Below are positions 7,267 through 14,590 of a stretch of DNA of 43,005 nucleotides, piece after piece; the first letter of the stretch is position 1; the number at the start of each line of letters is the position of its first letter. The notes beneath the pieces are model-generated. The model was not told where the DNA came from, did not search any database, and saw only the letters and a list, made by a program, of their open reading frames with translations. The position numbers and the translations under genes were made by a program. The DNA is from a virus, in the IMG/VR virus record IMGVR_UViG_3300031862_000396, positions 1 to 43,005 of that record. The stretch is one strand, 5' to 3'.

Positions 7267-7813
7267 GGATGCGAAACGAGAGGCTGCTTGGGTGCTTTCA
7301 AAGTTCAGTTACTTGTGCGAGTGGGTAATAGTTGTCGGTTCGATCCGTCGCTGCGGGTCTGAGGTCCACGACATCGACATTGTTGTAATCCCGGCTTTGC
7401 CTCGTAACGAGAATTGGGACCAAATCGCCGAAGAGTTGGGGCATGCTCACAACATACTTGAAATCAAGAAAGGTCCCAAGCTGATGTCCTTCGCGCATTA
7501 CAGTAATGATGTGCCGGATTTTCCTCAGCGAGAACGTACACCCGACTACACTGTGGACGTTTACCGTGCTACGCATGAAACGTGGGGAATCCTTTGTCTA
7601 ATCAGGACTGGCAGCAAGGAGCATAACGTAAAACTCTGTCAGCTGGCTCTGAGCAAGGGCATGAAACTCAGCGCTAAAGATGGACTGCAAAAGCCAGTGG
7701 AAGGCTTTCCCGCTATGATGCAAATGGTGGCCGCGAAAACTGAGGAAGAGATCTTTGCAGGTTTAGGATTGCCGTTTGTGGAACCGAAGGACAGGGAGGT
7801 TCCAGCGCCTTGA
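7256..7813 (+). CDS. Minimal family-X DNA polymerase / nucleotidyltransferase
   Basis: About 186 residues. The palm motif GSIRRCG...HDIDIVV supplies the GS and the first two catalytic aspartates, and a third lies in YTVDVYR. The thumb has TGSKEHNVKLCQLALSKGMKL and the PolX-typical end EEEIFAGLGLPFVEPKDRE. Both the N-terminal 8-kDa/HhH region and the PHP nuclease domain of cellular PolX are missing, so only palm and thumb remain, about the size of the African swine fever virus PolX. It could fill gaps during repair of viral DNA. The chosen start is a CTG at 7256, seven bases after GGAGG (7244-7248); a TTG at 7232 lacks a well-spaced site. Confidence 0.85.
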   Translation: MKLEDAKREAAWVLSKFSYLCEWVIVVGSIRRCGSEVHDIDIVVIPALPRNENWDQIAEELGHAHNILEIKKGPKLMSFAHYSNDVPDFPQRERTPDYTVDVYRATHETWGILCLIRTGSKEHNVKLCQLALSKGMKLSAKDGLQKPVEGFPAMMQMVAAKTEEEIFAGLGLPFVEPKDREVPAP

Positions 7814-7944
7814 AGCTTCGTGAGTACTGGCATAGCCTACAGTTGCTTGAGAAAGTGCAGATAGTGCAGATCGTCCTAAGCGTTATTGCTACTGTTTGTG
7901 GTATAGCAACGATAGTTCTCGTTTTGATAGGAGGTTTGGAATGA
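7810..7944 (+). CDS. Single-helix small membrane protein
   Basis: 44 residues from TTG at 7810, overlapping the PolX stop (TTGA). An amphipathic N-terminus (KLREYWHSLQLLEKV) is followed by one transmembrane segment rich in Val/Ile (IVLSVIATVCGIATIVLVLIGG). The stop overlaps the next ATG (ATGA). Function unknown. Confidence 0.5.
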   Translation: MKLREYWHSLQLLEKVQIVQIVLSVIATVCGIATIVLVLIGGLE

Positions 7945-8282
7945 GCGAAAAGTCTAACCGCAAACCGTGTGGATGCGAGGCCACGGTGAATGAAGATGAT
8001 CCGCGCGCTGAGATATGGATGAAAGTTTTCGGTTCGAGGACGTTTCCACTCAAACATCCTGTTCCAGTGGCTATGCAGACTTTTCCTGGCAAACGCTTTT
8101 ACATGGGGGATGCTAAAGCTCTCAGTGCTGAGCAGAAAGACCGTTTCTTTGAGGCCATGATGGCCAAGTTCAAGGTAACCAGGGAAGAGGTTGAGCAGTC
8201 GATTATCGACAATCAGATCCCGATCCTTGCCGAGAATGTCATTGTGAAGATTTGTAACTTGCATTTCCGCTGCATGCTTTAG
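7941..8282 (+). CDS. Hypothetical early protein
   Basis: 113 residues. The ATG at 7941 is chosen over an in-frame ATG at 7896 because AGGAGG lies six bases upstream and it overlaps the previous stop. It begins MSEKSNRKPCGCEA, a CxC pair, and contains a helical region with TREEVEQSIIDNQI. The last residues ICNLHFRCML add two more cysteines. I recognise no family. Confidence 0.6.
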   Translation: MSEKSNRKPCGCEATVNEDDPRAEIWMKVFGSRTFPLKHPVPVAMQTFPGKRFYMGDAKALSAEQKDRFFEAMMAKFKVTREEVEQSIIDNQIPILAENVIVKICNLHFRCML

Positions 8283-8291
8283 GGAGGCTGC

Positions 8292-8480
8292 TTGTTTTTG
8301 TTCAGACGTCGCTCAGCGTGCCAACAAGCCCGGGTCTACTGCGTAAGAAATTATCGTGAGAAGGGAAAAAGCGGGGGCTGTGCTGCTGTAAGCATTCGAG
8401 AAGCATGCGGTACTTGCCGGAGTTGCGGTGGCGTGTCTGAAAAAGGCGTTGACTGCCTGTGGCCTGCGACTAAGGAGTGA
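8292..8480 (+). CDS. Cys-rich early protein, paralogue B
   Basis: 62 residues from TTG at 8292, with GGGAGG immediately upstream. It matches the gene at 7078-7266 along its length: RRR start, ARVYC, then CAAVSIREACGTCRSC and SEKGVDC. It has additional cysteines (near the start and in GGCAA). A compact zinc-binding fold is likely. The partner and role are unknown. Confidence 0.65.
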   Translation: MFLFRRRSACQQARVYCVRNYREKGKSGGCAAVSIREACGTCRSCGGVSEKGVDCLWPATKE

Positions 8481-8481
8481 C

Positions 8482-8616
8482 TTGTTTTTGGCGAGGAAAG
8501 TCTATGTCACTGGCGACGGCATCTGTCCGTGGTGTGGAAAGCAGGTCATAGCGAACAAACCTGAAACCCATCACGTGCATTTTCTGGAGCGGAAAGGCGA
8601 ATTGAAAAGAGAGTGA
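8482..8616 (+). CDS. Small zinc-ribbon protein
   Basis: About 44 residues from TTG at 8482 (or TTG at 8488), with AAGGAG at 8472-8477. CPWCGK followed by HHVHF gives two Cys and several His as probable zinc ligands. The C-terminus is charged (ERKGELKRE). It may bind nucleic acid or a partner protein; nothing more specific can be said. Confidence 0.55.
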   Translation: MFLARKVYVTGDGICPWCGKQVIANKPETHHVHFLERKGELKRE

Positions 8617-8622
8617 TGCGTC

Positions 8623-9513
8623 TTGGCTGGGGCGTCTGGAAGTCAAAATTTTCGCGGTTCAATGTCAAAAGTCAAATTTGACTTCAAGACTGTGTGGACC
8701 CGGCTTATTCCGATTCTCAAGCGTGTCGAGGTGGGCGAGTATCCTGCGAAGATCGGCCGCATCTATGGCTGGAGCCGTCAGCACGTATGCTACTATCTTA
8801 GCAAGCTTGAGAAATGTGGCTTGGTGAGGCGTAAGGTCCGCAGCTCTGCAGTGTTCTACGTGCTGACGTCTCGAGGTCAAAGTTTTCTCGGATCATGTGA
8901 GGGCGTGCTGTTTAGTAGCGGGATCTTTAGGCTTGAGAAGGTGCAGTACAAATATGTGATTTTGGCTGAGGGTTGTTTGCCTGCGGATTTTAGGCCTATT
9001 GAGATGGTGAACTGGACTGCTTTGTTGGGGCTTGAGGGTGGTGTGAAGGTGCGGCACACGTCGCGGAGTTGGATTGTGCACGTGGAGACCTTGTATGGTC
9101 GGAGTCCGGGTGAGTTGTTTACTTTGGCGAAGAATGTGGCTGATCGTGTTGCTAAGGCTTTGGTTATGAAGTATGGCTGCCAGCTTGGTGAGGGCGAGAT
9201 TTGCAGGGGCCACGAGATAGCGCTGGACGATCCGGTTGCGCAGTTGCTCAGCCGGTACTTCACCGTGAGCGTGCCGGGCAAGCGCATAGATCATAGCCCC
9301 GGGCACTTGAAGGGCGAAATCGACTTCACGCATCGGGACTTTGCGATTGAGTATTTGCTGATGCCTGAGCGGGTTAAGAAGCTGGAGGGCCAAGTTCAGG
9401 GTTTGCATTTCGATTTTGAGGAGCTCATTGCGACTTTGAAGAAACTGGGGGGCGATTCTGCTAGTCAGCAGTTGCAGAGGCCTCTGGGAGCGGGACAAGA
9501 CTATGTTTCTTAG
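8623..9513 (+). CDS. Winged-helix DNA-binding regulator
   Basis: 296 residues from TTG at 8623; an ATG at 8662 is the alternative. Residues about 28-90 form a winged helix-turn-helix (EYPAKIGRIYGWSRQHVCYYLSKLEKCGLVRRK, with wing AVFYVLTSRG). A middle alpha/beta region and a C-terminal helix (MPERVKKLEGQVQGLHFDFEELIATLKKL) may mediate oligomerisation. Similar long wHTH proteins are common in archaeal mobile elements. A transcriptional switch or replication-related role is inferred. It ends the densely packed early block. Confidence 0.7.
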   Translation: MAGASGSQNFRGSMSKVKFDFKTVWTRLIPILKRVEVGEYPAKIGRIYGWSRQHVCYYLSKLEKCGLVRRKVRSSAVFYVLTSRGQSFLGSCEGVLFSSGIFRLEKVQYKYVILAEGCLPADFRPIEMVNWTALLGLEGGVKVRHTSRSWIVHVETLYGRSPGELFTLAKNVADRVAKALVMKYGCQLGEGEICRGHEIALDDPVAQLLSRYFTVSVPGKRIDHSPGHLKGEIDFTHRDFAIEYLLMPERVKKLEGQVQGLHFDFEELIATLKKLGGDSASQQLQRPLGAGQDYVS

Positions 9514-9716
9514 GCCTTGTGGAGTAGCAGGTGTTCGTTCCAGTCTGTGTTTTTCCATAGGGCTACAGCGCCTTGCTTCTCAGTCCTTTAGCTGTTTCCA
9601 GCCGTTTTCTAAGCGTTTCGCACGATACCCGACTTATGCAGTGGAGAACCTAGGCTATCAGTGCCTAGTTTTCGCGTGTCGCCACATGGGCCCCGGACTC
9701 GGGAGGTAACATAGGT
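9514..9716. other. Non-coding gap in early region
   Basis: About 200 bases with no convincing frame; a 68-residue frame here has no coding character. GGGAGGT at 9701-9706 serves the gene starting at 9717. The gap may contain a promoter, but I see no clear TATA box. Confidence 0.45.
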
Positions 9717-10196
9717 ATGGATTCAACTGCGCAGAATGTTCCGGAGACCCCGAAAAAGCGTTCCAGAAGCGAGAAAATCGGCCGTATCAAGTATCAGTAC
9801 CAACTATTAGTACGGATAGATAGTAGGCTGGACGCTCTGGAGCTTGGTATGCGGTTGCTGTTGAAGGGTTTGGAGCCGCAGCTCCGGTTTGATAGGCCTT
9901 TCATTCAGCGTGTTTGTTGCGAATCCGACTTGGACGTGCAGTTGCTGGATCTACTGCGTGAGGCTGGGCCCGTTGGCCTTTTGTCTCGTGATTTGGCTAA
10001 GTCGCTGGGCACGTATCGGCATTTTATTGCTAGGCGTGTGAGGGCCATGAATAAGCGTCTCGAGCGTGAGATCGGTAAGCAGCTGGTCGAGAAGCGTGGC
10101 CACCGTTGGGCGTTGACAAGTTTTGCGGTTGAAGTTTGGGGAGAGGATAGTGTTGATGTCGAAGAAGGAAAAGAAGGAATACGTGAAGAGGCTTAA
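9717..10196 (+). CDS. Winged-helix-like early protein
   Basis: 159 residues from ATG at 9717 with GGGAGGT ten bases upstream. A basic N-terminus precedes a helical stretch (SRLDALELGMRLLLKGLEPQ). Residues about 85-140 look like a winged helix (LLDLLREAGPVGLLSRDLAKSLGTYRHFIARR, then wing VEKRGHRWALTS). The C-terminus is acidic. It is probably a DNA-binding regulator of the switch from early to late genes, which is inference from position. Confidence 0.6.
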   Translation: MDSTAQNVPETPKKRSRSEKIGRIKYQYQLLVRIDSRLDALELGMRLLLKGLEPQLRFDRPFIQRVCCESDLDVQLLDLLREAGPVGLLSRDLAKSLGTYRHFIARRVRAMNKRLEREIGKQLVEKRGHRWALTSFAVEVWGEDSVDVEEGKEGIREEA

Positions 10197-10254
10197 GGAA
10201 CGCGGTTTGAACCGTGAATGCCGAAGGTGTATAGCGTTAGGGGCAAAGGAATAA
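10156..10254 (+). CDS. Possible 32-residue basic CxxC protein
   Basis: ATG at 10156 overlaps the end of the preceding gene in another frame. The product is very basic (MSKKEKKEYVKRLKERG) with one CxxC pair (ECRRC). Its size and composition match the other tiny early genes, but support is limited to the ATG and overlap. Confidence 0.35.
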   Translation: MSKKEKKEYVKRLKERGLNRECRRCIALGAKE

Positions 10255-10331
10255 GAAGCCCTGCAAAGACAAGTGTTTGCGGTGAAGGATTTCAAAAAAG
10301 GGAATGATGTCTGATTTTGGGAAGTACCAGT

Positions 10332-10832
10332 CTAGGCTGTTGCCGGTGGGCCTGTGGCTGGGAGTGCGAATCTTCCGTTTTTTGTGATCCAGTTGGCGAT
10401 TATCTTCGCAACCTTCCATACGTACCACGTGAGGAAGCCGTTAGCAATCCACATTGTTATCCACGCTTTGGCTGATTCAGTCGTCAGGCCTGCGAAGGTT
10501 GTTATAGTTCCGATCGCTAGGCTGATTAGCGCAGTGTATATGAAGTTTGCGAGTTTGAATTCCTCAGGCTTGGTTTTGCTGCCGTATCCTGCTAGGCATG
10601 TCAGAAAAGCCATGAGGAAGGCCATGGGGGCTGCTTGTCCGACTGCATAGAGTGCATGCATAGCGTCGTATGGCACTTCTGGCGGTGCTTCGTCCTGCAC
10701 TAGCCTAGTGCTTGCCGTGGGCGTTGCGGGCAAAATATCCACGTTTACGCAGTAGGTCAGTGCGGTGACGGCTGCCAGGAGGGCCATCAGTGCCAACGTG
10801 ATCACAAGAATTGTTCTTCTCGTGCCTCTCAC
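10332..10832 (-). CDS. Multi-helix membrane protein (leftward cargo)
   Basis: About 166 residues from GTG at 10832; the frame opens at an ATG at 10880. An Arg-rich start and hydrophobic segment TILVITLALMALLAAVTAL are followed by an extracytoplasmic loop with DEAPPEVPYD. Three further helices lie around FLMAFLTCLAGYG, NFIYTALISLAIGTITTFAG and WITMWIANGFLTWYVWKV. AAGGAGGTGA lies at the GTG, so the exact start is unclear. It faces against the surrounding operons with an HTH gene, as lysogeny-expressed superinfection-exclusion or moron genes do; that role is a guess. Confidence 0.6.
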   Translation of the reverse strand: MRGTRRTILVITLALMALLAAVTALTYCVNVDILPATPTASTRLVQDEAPPEVPYDAMHALYAVGQAAPMAFLMAFLTCLAGYGSKTKPEEFKLANFIYTALISLAIGTITTFAGLTTESAKAWITMWIANGFLTWYVWKVAKIIANWITKNGRFALPATGPPATA

Positions 10833-10849
10833 CTCCTTTGTCGTTGAAT

Positions 10850-11038
10850 TCAAAACTCGATGTTGAGACTTTGAGCCCATGCGAAGTCTTGTTTTGCTGC
10901 GGCAAGTTTTCTCTGCGCGTTTCGTCGGGAACGTTGAATGCTGCTCATCAGAACGCCTAACTTCTTGGCTATGGCGTAGTCTGTCATGCCTTTCTGGCGT
11001 AGCTCTAAAATCTGCCTTTCTCGGTCTGTGAGGCTCAT
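10850..11038 (-). CDS. Small helix-turn-helix regulator
   Basis: 62 residues, almost entirely a sigma-region-4/LuxR-like helix-turn-helix: LTDRERQILELRQKGMTDYA is followed by IAKKLGVLMSSIQRSRRNAQ. It sits at the divergent junction between the leftward pair and the rightward late operon that begins with the portal gene at 11144, so it may act on both. It is probably co-transcribed with the membrane gene downstream. Confidence 0.75.
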   Translation of the reverse strand: MSLTDRERQILELRQKGMTDYAIAKKLGVLMSSIQRSRRNAQRKLAAAKQDFAWAQSLNIEF

Positions 11039-11143
11039 AGAGGGTTCTATTTCTGTATTGCTTAGCGTAAAAGGGTTGCTCTACGTATTTGAGAGGTATA
11101 ACTGCTTTTTGTTTTGCTTCATATTGAGATATTTGATTGTTTG

Positions 11144-12517
11144 ATGACAGTTAAGAAGCGCTCCGCTCGTGGAGACACTAGCGATACTTATGGTGTTCGG
11201 GGAGCGGGTGCTACGTGGCAAGCTGAATTCGGCATGGCGCTCAACGAAGAGGATCTTCTTTTTGCGGTTCGCCGGGAGCCTGTAGCCCATAGGACTGTGT
11301 TCCAAGTTGCGCATGACATCTTCAACAAGTGGTTTGTCGTTGAGGAAGTGGCTGAGAAGCCGGACCCGAATTGGAGCCGTGAAGTCGCTAAGGTCCTAGA
11401 CGACTTGAATGCTAAGGCAGTTTTCACCATGGCTGCCACGTACGAGCGGCTGTTTGGCTGGTCCATCGTGGCTATGACTTATGTTGACCGTGGAGAGGAT
11501 ATTTCGAAGCCTGTACAGGATGAGAAGGAGATCCGCGAGCTTGTCGCGTACAGCAGTCTCCAGGCGACTGTTCAAGGGAGTGACGAGGATAAGAATCCTG
11601 AGAGCGAACGGTTTGGTTTGCCCGTACTGTACACTCTGCAGCGTTCAGGCGCCTCTCAGGTTAAGCTGCATTTCAGTCGCGCGATTCATTTGGCTACTCG
11701 GTTGTTGGATCATCCTTGGAAGGGTTTGAGTGTTCTTGAGGTCATGTATGACGATCTCACGGTTTTCAGGAATGAGCGGTGGGGCCTTGGCCAGACGCTC
11801 TTCAGATACGGTAGTGGCTTCCCCCATGTCACAATCACAAACGCAAAGAAGAAAGACATCGACGATTTTGAGGCGAGTCAGCAGTTCAAGAACCTGTGCG
11901 CAAAAACGTACTTTTTGAGTGGCAACGACAAGACGCTTGACTTTAAGGGCCTCGCGGGCAAGGCGCTGAATCCCGAACCGTATGTGAAGCCCGTCGTTGA
12001 AAGCCTGAGCTGTGGCAGCCGAATACCTGAAGCCATTTTGCGTGGTGCTCAAGCTGGGGCCCTCTCAGGTAGCGAAGTCAACGAGCGTGAGTATTTTGGC
12101 TATATTAGTAGTCTCCAGACGTCTCTTGAGCGTTACGTTTGGGATCTGATCGACCGTTTGATGGATACGGGTCAGATCCGGCGCGTGAACGACTACCGCG
12201 TGGTGTGGCCGAGCGGGCTCGAGTTGAGCGAGAAGGATAAGGCTGCTGTCGACCTGCAGAAAGCTCAGGCTCTGGATCTGAAAACTTCGTGGTTGACGGT
12301 TGATGAGATCCGCGCTGAAGAAGGTAAGGATCCACTGCCTGATGGTGCTGGCGCTGTTGTTTTGGGCTTGAAGAAAAGTGAGAGCAAAATGTGGGGTCAA
12401 GGCAGCGAGGGCTCTGCAGCAACTGCGCAGTTGGATGTGGGGCCCTTCGCGTGGATTGTTTCACGGTTACGGAGGAAAAAACAAGATGCGAACGTTCAGG
12501 GTGGACAAGCCAGTTGA
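11144..12517 (+). CDS. Portal protein
   Basis: 457 residues from ATG at 11144 (an upstream start at 11114 is less likely). It shows features of DUF1073-like portals: RREPVAHRTVFQVAHDIFNKW at the start, YERLFGWSIVAM, HFSRAIHLATR, a clip/stem-like region and a C-terminal helix KTSWLTVDEIRAEEGKDPLPDG. Portals form the dodecameric DNA channel of the procapsid and dock the terminase. It is the first late gene. The capsid protease, scaffold-like and coat genes follow in the usual order. Confidence 0.85.
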   Translation: MTVKKRSARGDTSDTYGVRGAGATWQAEFGMALNEEDLLFAVRREPVAHRTVFQVAHDIFNKWFVVEEVAEKPDPNWSREVAKVLDDLNAKAVFTMAATYERLFGWSIVAMTYVDRGEDISKPVQDEKEIRELVAYSSLQATVQGSDEDKNPESERFGLPVLYTLQRSGASQVKLHFSRAIHLATRLLDHPWKGLSVLEVMYDDLTVFRNERWGLGQTLFRYGSGFPHVTITNAKKKDIDDFEASQQFKNLCAKTYFLSGNDKTLDFKGLAGKALNPEPYVKPVVESLSCGSRIPEAILRGAQAGALSGSEVNEREYFGYISSLQTSLERYVWDLIDRLMDTGQIRRVNDYRVVWPSGLELSEKDKAAVDLQKAQALDLKTSWLTVDEIRAEEGKDPLPDGAGAVVLGLKKSESKMWGQGSEGSAATAQLDVGPFAWIVSRLRRKKQDANVQGGQAS

Positions 12518-13541
12518 GTTTGATTCTACGAGGAAAATAGTGGAGACAGATACGGAGATAATAGTGCCGACAATCTTCACGCGCGAGAGCATTTTGCCGT
12601 TTGAGGATGGGAAAGGTTACAGGTCAGCTGATCAGCTTAGGAAGTACGGATGGACTCTTGAGGACGCTTGGTTAGTCAGTTATGACCACATAAAAACGGT
12701 ATTCCCGACGTCACCCCATCAAGTGAGAGGCAAGGCTAGAAACATTACGTTTTCTGACAAAATCAGCGCCTTGGTCGGCGAGAGCCATTTCTTTAAAGGC
12801 TTGTGTCCTGAGGCGTTCCAGAAGGGCGTGAAGAAAGGCGACCTGAAAGATGTGAGTGTCGGCTATTTTAGCGAAGATGTTATGGGGCCGGGGAAGTGGG
12901 CTGATGAACCGTTCGATTTTGAACAGACTGAGTTCTTTTTCGGCCACGTTGCTGCAGGCGTGCCTGAAGGCCGGTGTCCTTCACCGTTCTGCGGCATGAG
13001 CGTGGATGCGCTCTTTGCTCACGGAGATCCCGAGGAGACTGAGGGTTTCGTGCATCTTCGTGTGCGTGACCCCGACCTGTTTGTGGAAGGCGGCTTTCGC
13101 ACGATCGACATCGATGCAAAGAAGGGTATCAAGGCCGTTATTGGCAAGCTGAAGAGCGATCCGAAAGGCAGCACGGTTATTCAGAAGTACATTTTCGACA
13201 AGGAGAAAGATTGGACGATGGAGAAGGCCAAAGCTTGGGTTAGTGAGCACAAGGATGCGGCCACGAATCTCAGCTTGGAAGAGATCAAAGCCAAGATCAG
13301 AGAGTTGGAGGCTCAGCGAAGGTCGATCATGGATAAGCTGTACCCGAAGAGCCAGCTTACCGAAGAGGAGCAGCGAGCCCTTGGCGAGGATTTGACGGTT
13401 CTGGATGCTGAGATGAAGGCGTTCACGGAGTTTCTAGCCGAGAAGCTAGGCGAGGCCTCAGAGGCTGCAGAGCCTGAGGCTGATTCGCTTGATCCTGAGA
13501 AGGTGCTTGCGCGTTCGCGTGAGCTGCTTAAGTCACGGTAA
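12486..13541 (+). CDS. Capsid maturation protease / DUF2213-like head protein
   Basis: 351 residues from ATG at 12486, with GGAGG about ten bases upstream; it overlaps the portal end. The N-terminal 170 residues resemble the DUF2213 family of head maturation proteins (VDKPVEFDSTRKIVETDTEI, SALVGESHFF, LKDVSVGYF). A middle segment has IDIDAKKGIKAVIGKLKSDP and WTMEKAKAWVSEHKD, seen in many phage prohead proteases. The C-terminal 100 residues are a charged coiled coil resembling a scaffold tail. Catalytic residues are not certain by eye. Confidence 0.75.
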   Translation: MRTFRVDKPVEFDSTRKIVETDTEIIVPTIFTRESILPFEDGKGYRSADQLRKYGWTLEDAWLVSYDHIKTVFPTSPHQVRGKARNITFSDKISALVGESHFFKGLCPEAFQKGVKKGDLKDVSVGYFSEDVMGPGKWADEPFDFEQTEFFFGHVAAGVPEGRCPSPFCGMSVDALFAHGDPEETEGFVHLRVRDPDLFVEGGFRTIDIDAKKGIKAVIGKLKSDPKGSTVIQKYIFDKEKDWTMEKAKAWVSEHKDAATNLSLEEIKAKIRELEAQRRSIMDKLYPKSQLTEEEQRALGEDLTVLDAEMKAFTEFLAEKLGEASEAAEPEADSLDPEKVLARSRELLKSR

Positions 13542-13613
13542 CATGCCTGGGACGCTGGGCCGACAAAGTGTTACGACTGGCGCGGGATGGTGCGCTCGCC
13601 ACCACGACGGGGC

Positions 13614-13620
13614 GTTATAA
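13614..13620 (+). promoter_or_regulatory. TATA-like promoter for the capsid gene block
   Basis: GTTATAA lies in a GC-rich 106-base gap, about 28 bases before the ATG at 13648. The spacing fits an archaeal TATA box with a leaderless or nearly leaderless transcript, which would boost capsid expression within the late operon. Confidence 0.5.
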
Positions 13621-13647
13621 GTAGCGGAAATTGAGCAGGAATACAAA

Positions 13648-14109
13648 ATGAATGAAGAAAACAAAGGTGGGTCTGGTTCTGGAGCCGGAGGCGCCGCTGG
13701 TGCGGCTGCTGACGGCGTGAAGAACAAGACTGTGAAGATGAGCATGGACGAAGCACTTGCGACGGTTGAACGTGACAAAGTAGCCATCGCGGAAAAGGAC
13801 ACGATGATCGCCGAGATGACTGAGCAACTTAAGGTGGCCAACGAGTTTATCAGTGGCGCGAGGAAGGCCCCGAAAATCAACTGGCTTCTGGCAAACACGA
13901 ATTTCAAGATGGACGATATTGCGCCAAAGTCTGAGGAAGAGCTTGATAGCATGATAAGTACTGTTCAGCAGGCAAAGTTGCCACATGTGAACAGTGTGCG
14001 TTTTGGCGTTCAGGCTGCGGACGTAAGCGATCGTGAGAAGGGCCTCACGGTCGGCGACAAAAGCTGGGTGACGGCGCAGAAGCGGAAGGCTGCTCTCGGA
14101 GTGGGTTAG
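13648..14109 (+). CDS. Scaffold-like head protein
   Basis: 153 residues. The N-terminus is Gly/Ala-rich and flexible (GGSGSGAGGAAGAA). A coiled coil follows (ALATVERDKVAIAEKDTMIAE). A C-terminal part then contains APKINWLLANTNFKMDDI. Placement between the maturation protease and the coat gene, small size and coiled coil fit a scaffolding protein. There is no diagnostic motif. Confidence 0.6.
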   Translation: MNEENKGGSGSGAGGAAGAAADGVKNKTVKMSMDEALATVERDKVAIAEKDTMIAEMTEQLKVANEFISGARKAPKINWLLANTNFKMDDIAPKSEEELDSMISTVQQAKLPHVNSVRFGVQAADVSDREKGLTVGDKSWVTAQKRKAALGVG

Positions 14110-14110
14110 C

Positions 14111-14584
14111 ATGCCACAGGGGCTTGTTAAGCCAGACAACCAAGTGGTTGCTGCTGGGAACCCGCTCAAAAATGAGTACGAGATCGGCGCGACCGCTACG
14201 GCTGCGAAGATGCTTCCCGGCAGAGTCGTTATCTTCGATGGTGACATGACGGTAAAAGAAGCTGCCGCGAAAGCTCACGGTGTCGTGGGCTTCCTCGATG
14301 TGGCGCCTAACAAACTTGAGTCGGACAACTATGCGGTTGGGGATCAGGCGATGGTAGTCAAGGGCGAATGCATTGCTAAGCTGACTTTGCTTGCTGCTGA
14401 AAACGTCACGCGTGGGGACAGACTTGTGTCAGCTGCAGATGGCAAGATAGCCAAGTTGGCGGTCGGAGTTATGGGTGCTCAGGGCGATATCCTAGGCAAC
14501 GCTGAGGAATCAAGCAATGTGACCGTCGACGCTGAGATACTAGTCCACTGGCGGCCAAGCGCTGAGCCTGCTACTGTGAGCTGA
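14111..14584 (+). CDS. Capsid cement/decoration-like protein
   Basis: 157 residues, beta-rich. It carries repeated short strands such as GRVVIFDGDMTVKEA, HGVVGFLDVAPN and QAMVVKGECIAKLTLL, then RGDRLVSAADGKIAKL. This pattern resembles DUF2190-type capsid cement proteins, which are encoded just before the coat gene in many siphoviruses and stabilise the shell. Assignment is from pattern and position. Confidence 0.65.
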   Translation: MPQGLVKPDNQVVAAGNPLKNEYEIGATATAAKMLPGRVVIFDGDMTVKEAAAKAHGVVGFLDVAPNKLESDNYAVGDQAMVVKGECIAKLTLLAAENVTRGDRLVSAADGKIAKLAVGVMGAQGDILGNAEESSNVTVDAEILVHWRPSAEPATVS

Positions 14585-14590
14585 TAAGCC

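Noticed and set aside
9503-9709. 68-residue plus-strand frame in the early-region gap
   Set aside because: No ribosome-binding site and no coherent structure; overlaps the end of the wHTH gene. Treated as non-coding.
13615-14247. 210-residue minus-strand frame opposite the scaffold-like gene
   Set aside because: Shadow of plus-strand genes in the late operon; the plus-strand frames have order, start sites and coiled-coil character.
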